Shown here one piece after another: positions 1 to 8,865 of a DNA stretch of 58,430 nt. Both the position numbers and the translations under genes were made by a program. The stretch comes from an uncultured Collinsella sp. (GTDB taxonomy: Bacteria > Actinomycetota > Coriobacteriia > Coriobacteriales > Coriobacteriaceae). Under the pieces are notes generated by a model. That model did no database searches and was not told where the DNA came from. It saw only the letters and a list, made by a program, of their open reading frames with translations. The stretch spans positions 1-58,430 of the forward strand of contig UQID01000015.1 of NCBI GenBank assembly GCA_900541045.1, written 5' to 3'. How positions within the stretch are numbered: position 1 is the stretch's first letter; every line of letters begins with the position of its first letter.

Positions 1-47
1 GAGATTAGCGAGTGTCTCGTGGGCTCGGAGATGTGTATAAGAGACAG
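1..47 (+). other. Illumina Nextera i7 adapter (non-genomic)
   Basis: Bases 14-47 read as the Nextera Read-2 transposase adapter, ending in the Tn5 mosaic end (AGATGTGTATAAGAGACAG). The preceding eight bases TAGCGAGT (6-13) sit where an i7 index would be, and GAGAT (1-5) matches the end of the P7 primer. The genomic insert therefore starts at base 48. This is a library artefact left at a contig end, not biology. Confidence 0.97.
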
Positions 48-643
48 ACTTTACCTTTGACTTCACGGCGTCGGGCACGTACCGCATCTACTTCTACTTT
101 ATGGACAACGACAGATGCGACTCCCAAAACGACAAGGGAATCTACTACCTGCGCACCACGGCGGAGGTGACCGTAAACGACGCCGCCCGCCCGAGCGTCA
201 CGCAGATCGTCAACAACGCCGTGGCCCAGTGCGGGCAAGAGACAAGCGGCTCGGAATACGACATGGCGCTGTGGCTCCACGACTGGACGCTCGACCAGCT
301 GGAGTACGACCACAGCCTCAACTGGTGCTCGGCCGAAAGCGGCCTCACGCGCCACCAGGGCACCTGCGAGAGCTACCAGCGCATCTACTCCAAGCTCATT
401 GACGCCGCGGGCATCGCCAACGGCCGCATCACCGGCAACGGCCACACCTGGAACGCCGTAAAGATCGACAGCAAATGGTGCCAGATGGACCTAACCTGGG
501 ACGACACCAACGACAACTGGTACGGGGACCTTGACCAGCGCCATCTGTACTTTGGCCTGACCGACGAGCTCATGGCAATCGCCCACTCCGACCACACGGC
601 AAACTACCAAAAGGCCGACTACGCCTACCGCTCGACCGGGTAG
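48..643 (+). CDS. Transglutaminase-like domain protein, 5'-truncated by contig end
   Basis: The open frame runs from the adapter junction (first full codon at 50) to TAG at 641-643, leaving about 197 residues of a C-terminal fragment. It shows the transglutaminase-like Cys-His-Asp arrangement: a Cys in GTCESYQRIYSKL, a His in GHTWNAVKID and an Asp in QMDLTWDD. Such domains act as cysteine peptidases or transamidases, often in secreted or cell-wall proteins. A signal peptide cannot be judged because the N-terminus is missing. An ATG at 101 lies inside the continuing frame and is not a credible start, since the upstream codons remain in frame. The exact substrate is unknown. Confidence 0.7.
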
Positions 644-667
644 TGTCGCGATAGTTGGTGTAATGGA

Positions 668-2045
668 CACTTTGCCCCCTGCATCCAGGATCCGGAATCT
701 ATCGAGATCCTAGGCCGTCTCCACGCCGTCAGCAAGCTCCAGGCTGGATTCGACCATCTTCCTGTCGGTCTTTCCCAGCTCGGCCCAGTCATGACAGCCC
801 AAGGCGCCCCTCCGGAGGGGCGCGTCGTGCATCTCGGCCATCTTCCTCTCCGAAAAGTAGCGTGAGCCGGCCCATGTCTCGGCCTGGTCGCACACGACGG
901 CTCCCACGAGCCTGAGCAGCGAACTCTCCGACGGGAAAACCTGCACCACGCGCGAGCCGCGTTTAGTTTCCCTTTTGGCGCGCTCCCGCAAGTTGTTGGT
1001 GCGCAGGCGCTTCCAGTGCGACGGTGGGAAGTCCAGGTGCGCTAGCGCGTCAGGCTCCGCCTCCTCGAGCGCCCTTGCCGCCCTCAGGCAGCACCCCACC
1101 AGCATCTCGCACGCCGCGTGGTACATGGCCACGGCGGTGGCGGCGTACCTGGCGCGGAAGACCGAAGAGAAGATGCTGGCCCACGCGGCGCCTCAGCTGC
1201 CAGGAGCCGGCCTCGCGCATGCAGTCGCGCATCGCTGCTAGGCCGCCCCCCCCCTGGAAGACCTCGCCTATGGCCCTGACCAGGCCCCCGGGGGCATCGG
1301 ATACGGACGAACTCGGTGCCGGAGGTGCCACGGTCGCGCGGCGCCTGCAGGAAGCCGAGCCACGAGTCATGCGACTCCGTGTCCACCACCGATACGCCGA
1401 GCACCTGCCTCCAGCCGGACTCGTCGCAGCCTATCGCCGTGACAGCCGCGGTCGAAGCCGCGCGGCCCCGCAGCGGCACTTGAAGTAGGTCACGTCGAGC
1501 CAGATTAAGGGTATCGAGCGCACCTCGAACGTCCCTCCGCCAGGTCGGCTATCTCGGCGTCGAGGCTAACGGCGATTGTACCCACACGGCCCCTGCCGAG
1601 CCTCCCGATGCCCATCTTCTCGGCTACCCTCTGCACCTTCCTAGTGCTGGTGCCGGTAGCGCACATCTCGGCCACCGCCGCGACGAGCGCGCGGTCGACG
1701 CGCCGGTGGTGCTCGAGGACGTCCTCGGGGAAGAAGCCGCCCGTCCAGAGTTGAGGGACACCCAGGTTGAGCATACCCACGCATGTCACGAGGCGGCCTC
1801 TGTTGCCGTTCCTATTGTTGGCCCCATCGCCGCAGAGCTGGTCAACCTCGGCGTCCATGATGGCGGTAACCACCTGCACGCCAAGCGGCATGAACAGAGA
1901 TTGGATGTCCACCACCCCGTCCGCCAACTTCAGCATCGCAACGGACGCGGCATCGCGTCTGACAGCATCACCATAGCGGTCACCGCTCTTTCCCAGAATC
2001 CGTATTATGGTATTCCGGATTCAAGAAAAGGGGCAGTTTTCCCCT
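668..2045 (-). mobile_element. Degenerate IS256-family insertion sequence
   Basis: Imperfect terminal inverted repeats can be traced at about 668-699 and 2012-2045. Both contain GCCCC and, 18-20 bases further in, ATCCGGAAT on the inward-reading strand. They bracket a broken IS256/Mutator-type transposase on the minus strand. Total length near 1.38 kb is typical of IS256 elements. No clear target duplication was identified. The copy is decayed and should be immobile unless a transposase is supplied in trans. It sits at the downstream edge of the polysaccharide locus. Confidence 0.7.
710..1936 (-). pseudogene. IS256-family transposase, frameshifted remnant
   Basis: Pieces of one transposase lie in order but in different frames. 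The N-terminal part (about 1936-1530) includes the GDGANNRNGNRGR segment and GTSTRKVQRVAEKMGIGRL. The catalytic core (about 1479-1380) carries AIGCDESGWRQVLGVSVVD. A block with SDAPGGLVRAIGEVFQ follows, and the C-terminus (1132-710) has HWKRLRTNNLRERAKRETKR and VVQVFPSESSLLRLVGAV. There are at least three frame changes. One falls at a C9 run (1246-1254) where several residues also appear deleted. No intact reading frame can be rebuilt. The start is uncertain, since the first segment continues upstream of 1936 without a good initiation site. Confidence 0.8.
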
Positions 2046-2130
2046 TTTCGACGGCAGGCCGTCGGCGGATTTACATCAACATATCCGGTGCGATCGAAAT
2101 CATAAGTCACATTAAAGCAGTGATTAACAC

Positions 2131-3540
2131 TTATTTCTTCAATGCGCAGGACCACTGCATGAGACCAGCTCTAATCAACGCAAAATAATGGGAAGAGAAT
2201 TTACGCGCAAGGTATATGGGCCATTTCCAATTATTATATGCAAGCTGAGCGGCCCCATTACCAACCACAAGCGCCCAGACGCCCATGCCAGTAAAGGAAA
2301 TTAGGACATACGACAATACAAAACCTGCAATAGCCGAAACTATATAAGCCGGGAGATAGGGGATTTCATTCGTACTGATAATGTAATTACAACACAATGA
2401 ATGATGGTTCCAAACCGCAAGATAAACAACCAAGGCGAAATAAAGAAGCCCGTCGGGGGAAAAACCTTTCTTAACTAGGAACAAGACTGGGAAGCCGACA
2501 AACCAGACACCGATCGTGCATACAACAATTAAAATCCAATATAGAGACAAACTTTTTTCAATAATTTTTCGTGCAGTCTGAACTTCGCCACCAGCATAAG
2601 CAGATTGAAACATTGGAATAAAAGATCGAACGTAGGCGCTGGCAAACCCGTAAATTGCACCGCCAACTTGAATAATTAATGAATACTGAGAGTTAACCTC
2701 CACACCAAGAAAATAGGAGCAGAGCAGCGAACTCAACTGAGTGGAAGCATAGCAGCAAAGTTGAACAACGCCGTCCCTCCACGCCAAATAAGCCACTGAA
2801 ATAAACGTTTCTTTTATTTCAGAAATAGAAACACCCGTACAAGCATCGTTTGCTTTTTTTATCGCCTCTGAGTGAACCTCCAGAAAGCGACCGCAAAAAA
2901 ATCTCAGCACAATGTCATTAAACAGATAACCGATGGCAGCGCCAATGATGCCAAAACCCATAAACAGCAAAAACGCAGAAACCACAAGCTGCCCAATGCG
3001 ACCATAAGACTTTGCCCTGCTTTCAGCGGAAATATCCCCGAACCCTCTCAGGCAGGTCGTATAATGAAAAAAGAATAGATTAAAAAACACATCAAAACAA
3101 AAAATTAACCATGCGGTCCAACAAGAAAAGGGATCAATAGCACTTGAAATTGAAGAAATGTAGGCAGTTCCAACTGTAGCGGTAAGCATCAGGACAACGC
3201 AAGAAATTAACGCGTAAACAATCCGGGATGTTTTAATCAATTTGCCAAGCAGCTCATAGTCTACAGAATCACCAACTTGAGATGAATCGTAGCCGCTCTT
3301 GCTAATGCTACGCGCACCGCTAAGACAATAGACAATATTTCTCGCAAAAGTTGGTGTAAAGCCAAATTCAAATAACAGCGTTAAATTCCCAATGGCAACA
3401 AAAGTGTACCAGAGACCAAGTTCGGCGTTAGATAAGTAAGCAAGCAGAAACGGAAGAAGAAGGAAGCTGCTCCCCATTGAAAGAACAGTGCTTACATAGT
3501 TCCATATAATGTCTGACTTGGTAGTATTAATTTTTGCCAT
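2131..3540 (-). CDS. Wzx-type polysaccharide flippase (MATE/PST family)
   Basis: The 469-residue, very hydrophobic protein has about 12 predicted membrane segments and opens with the amphipathic start KSDIIWNYVSTVLSMGSSFL seen in PST/Wzx exporters. Wzx proteins translocate undecaprenyl-linked repeat units across the cytoplasmic membrane. It is the last gene of the polysaccharide operon, and its ATG overlaps the stop of the upstream polymerase gene by one base, implying translational coupling. The codon use and AT-rich composition match the genes just upstream and differ from the rest of the window. The family is clear; the substrate is not. Confidence 0.8.
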   Translation of the reverse strand: MAKINTTKSDIIWNYVSTVLSMGSSFLLLPFLLAYLSNAELGLWYTFVAIGNLTLLFEFGFTPTFARNIVYCLSGARSISKSGYDSSQVGDSVDYELLGKLIKTSRIVYALISCVVLMLTATVGTAYISSISSAIDPFSCWTAWLIFCFDVFFNLFFFHYTTCLRGFGDISAESRAKSYGRIGQLVVSAFLLFMGFGIIGAAIGYLFNDIVLRFFCGRFLEVHSEAIKKANDACTGVSISEIKETFISVAYLAWRDGVVQLCCYASTQLSSLLCSYFLGVEVNSQYSLIIQVGGAIYGFASAYVRSFIPMFQSAYAGGEVQTARKIIEKSLSLYWILIVVCTIGVWFVGFPVLFLVKKGFSPDGLLYFALVVYLAVWNHHSLCCNYIISTNEIPYLPAYIVSAIAGFVLSYVLISFTGMGVWALVVGNGAAQLAYNNWKWPIYLARKFSSHYFALIRAGLMQWSCALKK

Positions 3541-4739
3541 TATTTAGCCATCTCCACAACATCCTTTGATGGCACCCTGGATTGACAGGGCCCCTTATCT
3601 GAAAAGGCGGGCAGCGCCATAAGCATAAAGAAATTACATGCTGGATATAACATTCCGCATTCAACAAACCCCATTAGGGAATACAAGACCAAGCCCATGA
3701 ATGTCACGTGGGCCGAAATACGCGCTTTATTTATCGCTACGCAATAGAAAGCAACAAACGCGGTAAATGGGATCAAACCGTATTGAATAAGTAGTCGACA
3801 ATATGCATTGTCAAGCATGACTCTTGTTTGTATTAAATAACCACCCGTTGCAGACGGCAGCGAAACTATGGCCGTTAAGTCATTACCAAAAACAGTCAGA
3901 GGGTAGTTTTCAAAATAATAGGCGGAATAAAAAATCCGGTTGGTCATTAAATTATCAAGCTGAACAAGACATTTATTGGCACCATGGGACCACATAAAGG
4001 GCAGGGCTATACTAACAATCGCCAGAAAAAGCGGTAAAAAAGTAAATAGGGACCCATATGGTTTTGAACGGGGGCTTCTGAATGAAATAACCGAATACAA
4101 GGCCATTACGAAAATGCCTGCTGCAGAAGTTTTTGAATCAGCTACGAAAAAAGCAATTGCGAAACAGAAGATGCCCGCAAGACCGCTTCTGCCTTTCAGC
4201 TCAAAAATAGAAGCAGAATAAGCAATAAACAAAAGCTGTCCAAAATTATTAGGATGGGCAAAACCCATCGAATTTCGTACAAAATTGCTACCGCGCGACA
4301 TTAATACAGAAGGAATGGCACCGACACTATTGAGACCAACAACCATCAATAGCATAAAGACGGACGATACAAGAATAGACCTTGAGATGTAGTATTCAGG
4401 GACGTCTTCAGCGCAAAGGCAAAACAGCGCCAACCAAATAATCTGAGGGGCTTTATTTGATTTCAGCGACCCGACGCAAATTAAAATCAGCAGCAATCCA
4501 ACTAGCACTTTCACATGAGAAGTCTTTTGTAGTAAAAGCTTCAGCAGTAGAAACGCTAAGGCAAACAACTCAAGGACCAGCGAAAGCACCGCAAGAGAAA
4601 TCCCAAACACATTGGTAGCATTTACTGATCCAATATAATAGGAAACTGAAAATAAAGCCAAAGCAAAGCTGAACAGTACAGCCCCGGCATTTGCTCGTAT
4701 AATCTCAGTCCATGTTCTTTCCACATTAGTCAAATTCAA
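3540..4739 (-). CDS. Wzy-type O-antigen/capsule polymerase-like membrane protein
   Basis: This 399-residue protein consists almost entirely of membrane helices, about ten to eleven, with a large soluble loop late in the sequence (about 265-300), as in Wzy polymerases and O-antigen ligases. A segment SNFVRNSMGFAHPNNFGQL resembles the conserved G-HPN region of the Wzy/WaaL superfamily. It would join flipped repeat units at the outer face of the membrane. The start appears to be TTG at 4739, placed directly after the upstream stop and preceded by GGGG at about eight bases. Family assignment rests on topology, the short motif and position next to the flippase. Confidence 0.72.
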   Translation of the reverse strand: MNLTNVERTWTEIIRANAGAVLFSFALALFSVSYYIGSVNATNVFGISLAVLSLVLELFALAFLLLKLLLQKTSHVKVLVGLLLILICVGSLKSNKAPQIIWLALFCLCAEDVPEYYISRSILVSSVFMLLMVVGLNSVGAIPSVLMSRGSNFVRNSMGFAHPNNFGQLLFIAYSASIFELKGRSGLAGIFCFAIAFFVADSKTSAAGIFVMALYSVISFRSPRSKPYGSLFTFLPLFLAIVSIALPFMWSHGANKCLVQLDNLMTNRIFYSAYYFENYPLTVFGNDLTAIVSLPSATGGYLIQTRVMLDNAYCRLLIQYGLIPFTAFVAFYCVAINKARISAHVTFMGLVLYSLMGFVECGMLYPACNFFMLMALPAFSDKGPCQSRVPSKDVVEMAK

Positions 4740-5804
4740 TTAACGTACCCCATAAACAAACTTAGTAAAGCCAATTGCAGCCATAACACGCCTCGCAAGA
4801 AGCAGACGGATCGTAATGCGATTTTTCACTTCAGAGATAAATCGACGTGAATAGCGGTGAGAAGCAAAGCCTTCCATTAAATAGCTGAAATACGGCTGGC
4901 AGACCATATTAGAGACAGGCTTAAAAAGCTGATTCGATTTCAAACGTGCACAATTACGAATCAAAGATAAGACTTCCCTGACTGCAGATTGCTTATATAG
5001 TTCGCTTAAATCCGGATTCACGTGACATAGCTCATATAGTTTTACCAGTAAATTATCAACACTCTCGATAGCCGAGATATCAGTATTTCTCGTTACTGAA
5101 TCACTATTGTTGACATAGCAATAGACCGCCGAGTCCACTACTTTTACACTTTCAGCCAGACGATAAGCATCTACCATAAACAACGCGTCTTCACCGAAAC
5201 GAATGCCATCTTCAAATTTAAGAAAACCATTCCGGAATAATGATTTCTTAAATATCTTTCCACAAACGCTTCGGAATACAACACCTTTAGTAAAGCTCGA
5301 AAACGGAACTTTATTAACATTATCCCAAAATGCAAGGCTAAGAGAGCATGCTGTTTTCCAGTCGATGCTTATAGCCTTGCCCGAATAATCGCCATGCTCA
5401 TTCAGTAGAGCCCCGATAACCAAGCTACAGCCATCTGAGGATTCAAGCAACAGCCTAACTGCATTTATAGGCAGCATATCGTCAGCATCAACAAATGCCA
5501 CCCAATCACCGGAGGCCTCATCGATACCCCTATTACGCGCCACGCATACACCACTATTGTTTTGACTAATCAGCTTAATCCGGTTGTCGCCCTCTGCAAT
5601 AGCCATAACTAGCTCAGCGCCACGATCTGTCGACCCATCATCAACAATAATTATTTCAATGTTGCTCACACTCTGACGCTGAAGACTATTTAATGTCTTT
5701 TGAATCGTTTTTTCAGCGTTATACATCGGCACAATCACGCTCACGAGAGGATTGTCGACCAAGGAAGATTGACAGCAATTTACCTGCTTGCTTGTTGACG
5801 TCAT
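4740..5804 (-). CDS. Family 2 glycosyltransferase
   Basis: This 354-residue GT-A fold enzyme has the N-terminal signature PLVSVIVPMYNAEKTIQKTL, then IIIVDDGSTD, and the metal-binding DXD as WVAFVDADD near residue 103. It would transfer a sugar from a nucleotide donor onto the lipid-linked repeat unit on the cytoplasmic side. The ATG at 5804 overlaps the end of the upstream glycosyltransferase by four bases. A G9 tract lies just upstream (5814-5822); one extra G would fuse the two glycosyltransferase frames. Donor and acceptor sugars cannot be inferred. Confidence 0.88.
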   Translation of the reverse strand: MTSTSKQVNCCQSSLVDNPLVSVIVPMYNAEKTIQKTLNSLQRQSVSNIEIIIVDDGSTDRGAELVMAIAEGDNRIKLISQNNSGVCVARNRGIDEASGDWVAFVDADDMLPINAVRLLLESSDGCSLVIGALLNEHGDYSGKAISIDWKTACSLSLAFWDNVNKVPFSSFTKGVVFRSVCGKIFKKSLFRNGFLKFEDGIRFGEDALFMVDAYRLAESVKVVDSAVYCYVNNSDSVTRNTDISAIESVDNLLVKLYELCHVNPDLSELYKQSAVREVLSLIRNCARLKSNQLFKPVSNMVCQPYFSYLMEGFASHRYSRRFISEVKNRITIRLLLARRVMAAIGFTKFVYGVR

Positions 5805-6838
5805 AAACAGACGCCCCCCCCCGCAAGCTTATTTGGACGACCCATAGAAATAATTGCGTCAATCCATTCGGCAACATTAAAGGAGCACTTTAAAAATTTA
5901 TCAGAAATATCAGCCGCATCTGGAACGCCAAATGAACAGACACAAGGTAATCCGTTAAGCTGGGCTTCAATTGCGGCAACACCAAGCCCCTCAAACGTAG
6001 ATGGAAATACAAAACAGTCAAATGAAGACAGAATGTCTTTAATATCTTTTCTTTCGCCTGCAAACAAGACACTAGATGAGATACCCAGCTTAGCCGCAGA
6101 TTCCTGAAGACTCTTGTGTAGGGGGCCATCGCCAACAATCATTAATTTACAGTTGGATTTAACTGTTAGCAGTTCCTTCATTATCTTTAAAAGAAAAATA
6201 TGATTCTTTTGACTAGTCAAACGTCCAACAGTACCAATAAGAAAATCTTTTGACGAAAGGCCGAACTCTTCCCTAATTACTACCCTGCTGACAAGATCGT
6301 ACTCCATGTCATTAAAATTTAAGGCATTTGGAAGCACCTGAAAATTATCGCCCCAGAAGAATGAACCCGCTTCTTTTGAACACGCAAGCCTAACATTAGA
6401 ATTACGTAACGCCGCACGACGATTAAAACGGCTTATAACTTGAGTCGGCAAACCGCCCAAAAAACGAGAATTGTGAGAATGAGCAATGCGGACAGGGACA
6501 TTCGCCCGTTGAGCTGCTCGCAAGACATCCGCATATAAAAGATGATTAAAGTTACACCAAACCGCCTGGTAACGATTTGGTTCATCTTGAAATAGATGGT
6601 CTAGATACTCAAAGCGCTTAATGGGCCTATCAATATCCGGGCAAATGTGGATTTCGGAGTTCATCTCATGAACGAATGCAACATCTGATAAATCAGACGT
6701 TGCAAGAAATTCAAACGTAGCATATGAGCTAAGGGCCTTTATATACCTACCAACAACGATTTCGGTTCCACCCAGCCCATTTGAAAGGCCAGATACTAAA
6801 ACCCTAGGCTTATTGTGGTCTAAGGCAGACGAAACCAT
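5801..6838 (-). CDS. Family 4 (GT1-like) glycosyltransferase with 3' G9 tract
   Basis: The 345-residue GT-B enzyme opens with RVLVSGLSNGLGGTEIVVGR. The donor-binding half carries IGTVGRLTSQKNH and VFPSTFEGLGVAAIEAQLNG, the EX7E-type motif of GT4 retaining glycosyltransferases. It resembles the other GT4 gene of the cluster at 10063-11166 and, like it, has a HSHNS-type acceptor loop. The C-terminus is abrupt, ending LAGGGVCL, where the glycines are encoded by a run of nine G, so the natural end may vary with tract length. It overlaps its downstream neighbour by four bases and its upstream neighbour by one. Confidence 0.85.
   Translation of the reverse strand: MVSSALDHNKPRVLVSGLSNGLGGTEIVVGRYIKALSSYATFEFLATSDLSDVAFVHEMNSEIHICPDIDRPIKRFEYLDHLFQDEPNRYQAVWCNFNHLLYADVLRAAQRANVPVRIAHSHNSRFLGGLPTQVISRFNRRAALRNSNVRLACSKEAGSFFWGDNFQVLPNALNFNDMEYDLVSRVVIREEFGLSSKDFLIGTVGRLTSQKNHIFLLKIMKELLTVKSNCKLMIVGDGPLHKSLQESAAKLGISSSVLFAGERKDIKDILSSFDCFVFPSTFEGLGVAAIEAQLNGLPCVCSFGVPDAADISDKFLKCSFNVAEWIDAIISMGRPNKLAGGGVCL
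5814..5822 (-). repeat. Homopolymeric G9 tract at glycosyltransferase 3' end
   Basis: Nine consecutive C on the plus strand give G9 on the coding strand. As read, the frame terminates about four codons later at TGA overlapping the next gene's ATG. With ten G the frame runs directly into the downstream glycosyltransferase reading frame. With eight G it enters the third frame. Such tracts are classic sites of slipped-strand variation, and also of sequencing error. Confidence 0.75.
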
Positions 6839-7590
6839 TAAAAAGCCTTCCTTCCAAATCTAAGTACCGATAGAACAGAGGAGATGAACCAAGACAGCTT
6901 GGGTCCAATTACTGGCGCAAGCTTTTTCCGCATTTCAACACGGAACTTCTTAGCGGGTGACAACCAGGTGCCTGAATAATGGTGAATAGAATATGTATCA
7001 TCAGTAATTTCAAACTTGCCACTATGACTGTCTAGGGGATCAAAATAAGTAGCAGGGTATGCAGTGAAACCATTTAACTGCTGAAATGAACCATCTCTCT
7101 TAAGAGCACAACTCACTTCCAGGTAATCAGTTAGCACCCTCGGAGAGGTATCCATAGAGTTGCGGCCTTTTCGCATCTCAAATCTCATAGATTCATATAA
7201 TTTTGCGACATCGCTCATGACATGGCTTCCGGCCTCAGAACCCATGATGAGGCCGGGATTCAAGAAGAAATTATTCTTCATGAATCCCGCAAAAGCCTCA
7301 TTATCTAAAAGCTCGTCCAGAGGCTTCAGGACTTCGACATCTGTATCGAGAAGGATTCCACCCTCTGAATACAGTATTCTGTAGCGCGCATAATCGCTGA
7401 CAAACGCCCATTTTTTTGAGGCATATGCCTCACGACAAAATTCACATTGATTTATATCGAAATTGCTTTCGTCCCATCTACGAATTTCCCAATCAGGCAT
7501 GATCTTCGACCAAGACTCAATGCATTTTCTTTCAAGTTCAGGAAGCTCACTTCCACCGAACCAGATGTAGTGCAGAACTTTAGGAATCAT
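6838..7590 (-). CDS. GT32-type (OCH1-like, DXD) glycosyltransferase
   Basis: This protein of about 250 residues begins MIPKVLHYIWFGG, the hallmark start of the capsular glycosyltransferase sugar-binding DXD family (GT32). It contains SDYARYRILYSEGGILLDTD, which supplies the DXD metal motif. I place the start at the ATG at 7590, preceded by AAGGGAATTG. A TTG six codons upstream would add an unusual N-terminus. It likely adds galactose, mannose or glucose to the growing repeat unit, but the specificity is not readable. One-base overlap with the next gene supports one transcript. Confidence 0.85.
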   Translation of the reverse strand: MIPKVLHYIWFGGSELPELERKCIESWSKIMPDWEIRRWDESNFDINQCEFCREAYASKKWAFVSDYARYRILYSEGGILLDTDVEVLKPLDELLDNEAFAGFMKNNFFLNPGLIMGSEAGSHVMSDVAKLYESMRFEMRKGRNSMDTSPRVLTDYLEVSCALKRDGSFQQLNGFTAYPATYFDPLDSHSGKFEITDDTYSIHHYSGTWLSPAKKFRVEMRKKLAPVIGPKLSWFISSVLSVLRFGRKAF

Positions 7591-7612
7591 CAATTCCCTT
7601 TCGAACAATAGG

Positions 7613-8857
7613 CTACTTCTTTATGATTTTTTTAACCAGACGCTTCATCGGGTCATAAATTCCAAGCTTTTCGCATGTATGCCTAGCAAAGCGCTCGGCT
7701 TTTACTTTTCCGGAATCGGGGAACCACTTATTCATAAGCTCCTCACCATCCAGATTCGCCACATCAGCCATGAATTCATCGCGATGCGGATTCAGCTTCA
7801 CGGACTTAGTAAGTTCACGAACACCTTCTACTGCAGCCTCAACATCAATCTCCTTCATACGGGCATAGCTTGAGGCTCGATCAAGCAATTCTTGTCCCTC
7901 ATCGCTTTGGATGAGAACTCGAGTGACGCCTCGATTGTCGTCGAACTCTTTCGAGAGTCGATAAACATCGAAGAAATCCCAGCAAGTCAAATCAGTAACG
8001 CGATAACGCTTTTTAAACGGGCATTCGTAACAAATGGGTCGATCTGAAAGATCAGCAAAAAAGGCCCTTAGGTAAGGATCTGTTTCGACACCTTCACTGT
8101 ACAGCCGTTCACCATACAGAGTCTCGCCTTCGAGCTCGCACATATTTGAATAGCGATAGCCAAACCGTGTTTTATCTCTAAAAAGAACGGTCTCACCTTT
8201 TACGCCAACCTTTGCGTCAAGCCATTCGACCTGCCGCGCGAACACAGCGCGAGCGGGGTTCGCGCGGCAGACGAAGTCTGCCACGCGTAAATTTGCCGGT
8301 TTGCCGCCCAAAAATCGAAGCAGGCCTTCGCATTGACAAGGGGTACCAATAAAGAGAACTTCACGTCCAGTTTTTAGTTGTTGTTTGACCTCGGGATACG
8401 CAGGGCCAACAACGCTCTGAACATATTTACTGTTGCGGAAGCGCCAAAGTTCATCAACGCTTTCCACAGAAAAATGTCCGACCTTAAGTCGCCCAGGGGC
8501 TCCTTCGGCTCGCACAAGCTGTTCACCGCGCAAATAACCTGCACCAAACACAATACCGCCGTTGGCAATCACGGCCTGAGCAAGGGCAGTGAAGGCTCCA
8601 CCAGAAGTGCTTTCAGCAAGCACCTTTTGATCATTATGCTGGACTAGAAAGGCTCGTTGGGACTTAGGCTCGTCCTTATCAACATTAAGCACTGGGCAAG
8701 CCTTTTCGCATAATCCGCAATCAATACACTGGTCAGCATTGACTACGGGGTACTCGCAGCCCTCGGCGTCATATTCCATTGATATGCACTGCTTGGGACA
8801 TTTTTGAGCACAGGCAGCGCAACCGCAGCATTTACTTTTGTCCGTGATGGAGATCAT
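7613..8857 (-). CDS. Coenzyme F420 hydrogenase/dehydrogenase beta-subunit family protein with 2[4Fe-4S] domain
   Basis: The 414-residue protein begins with a two-cluster ferredoxin domain: CCGCAACAQKCP near residue 10 and CIDCGLCEKACP near residue 43. The FrhB N- and C-terminal family domains follow (STSGGAFTALAQAVIANGG; LFIGTPCQCEGLLRFLG; FVCRANPA). Members of this family commonly sit beside polysaccharide pyruvyl transferases in surface-polysaccharide loci; their biochemical role there is unproven, and no F420 need be involved. The ATG is preceded by AGGGAA. The pyruvyl transferase-like gene ends nine bases upstream, so the two are expected to be co-expressed. Confidence 0.85.
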   Translation of the reverse strand: MISITDKSKCCGCAACAQKCPKQCISMEYDAEGCEYPVVNADQCIDCGLCEKACPVLNVDKDEPKSQRAFLVQHNDQKVLAESTSGGAFTALAQAVIANGGIVFGAGYLRGEQLVRAEGAPGRLKVGHFSVESVDELWRFRNSKYVQSVVGPAYPEVKQQLKTGREVLFIGTPCQCEGLLRFLGGKPANLRVADFVCRANPARAVFARQVEWLDAKVGVKGETVLFRDKTRFGYRYSNMCELEGETLYGERLYSEGVETDPYLRAFFADLSDRPICYECPFKKRYRVTDLTCWDFFDVYRLSKEFDDNRGVTRVLIQSDEGQELLDRASSYARMKEIDVEAAVEGVRELTKSVKLNPHRDEFMADVANLDGEELMNKWFPDSGKVKAERFARHTCEKLGIYDPMKRLVKKIIKK

Positions 8858-8865
8858 ACTGTTCC

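Noticed and set aside
5..445. Minus-strand protein ending in a LLYTSPSPRD-type peptide
   Set aside because: Its end is translated adapter sequence and the rest is antisense to the transglutaminase-like gene.
1706..2188. Plus-strand frame across the IS right end
   Set aside because: It is antisense to the transposase remnant, has no family resemblance and crosses the element boundary.
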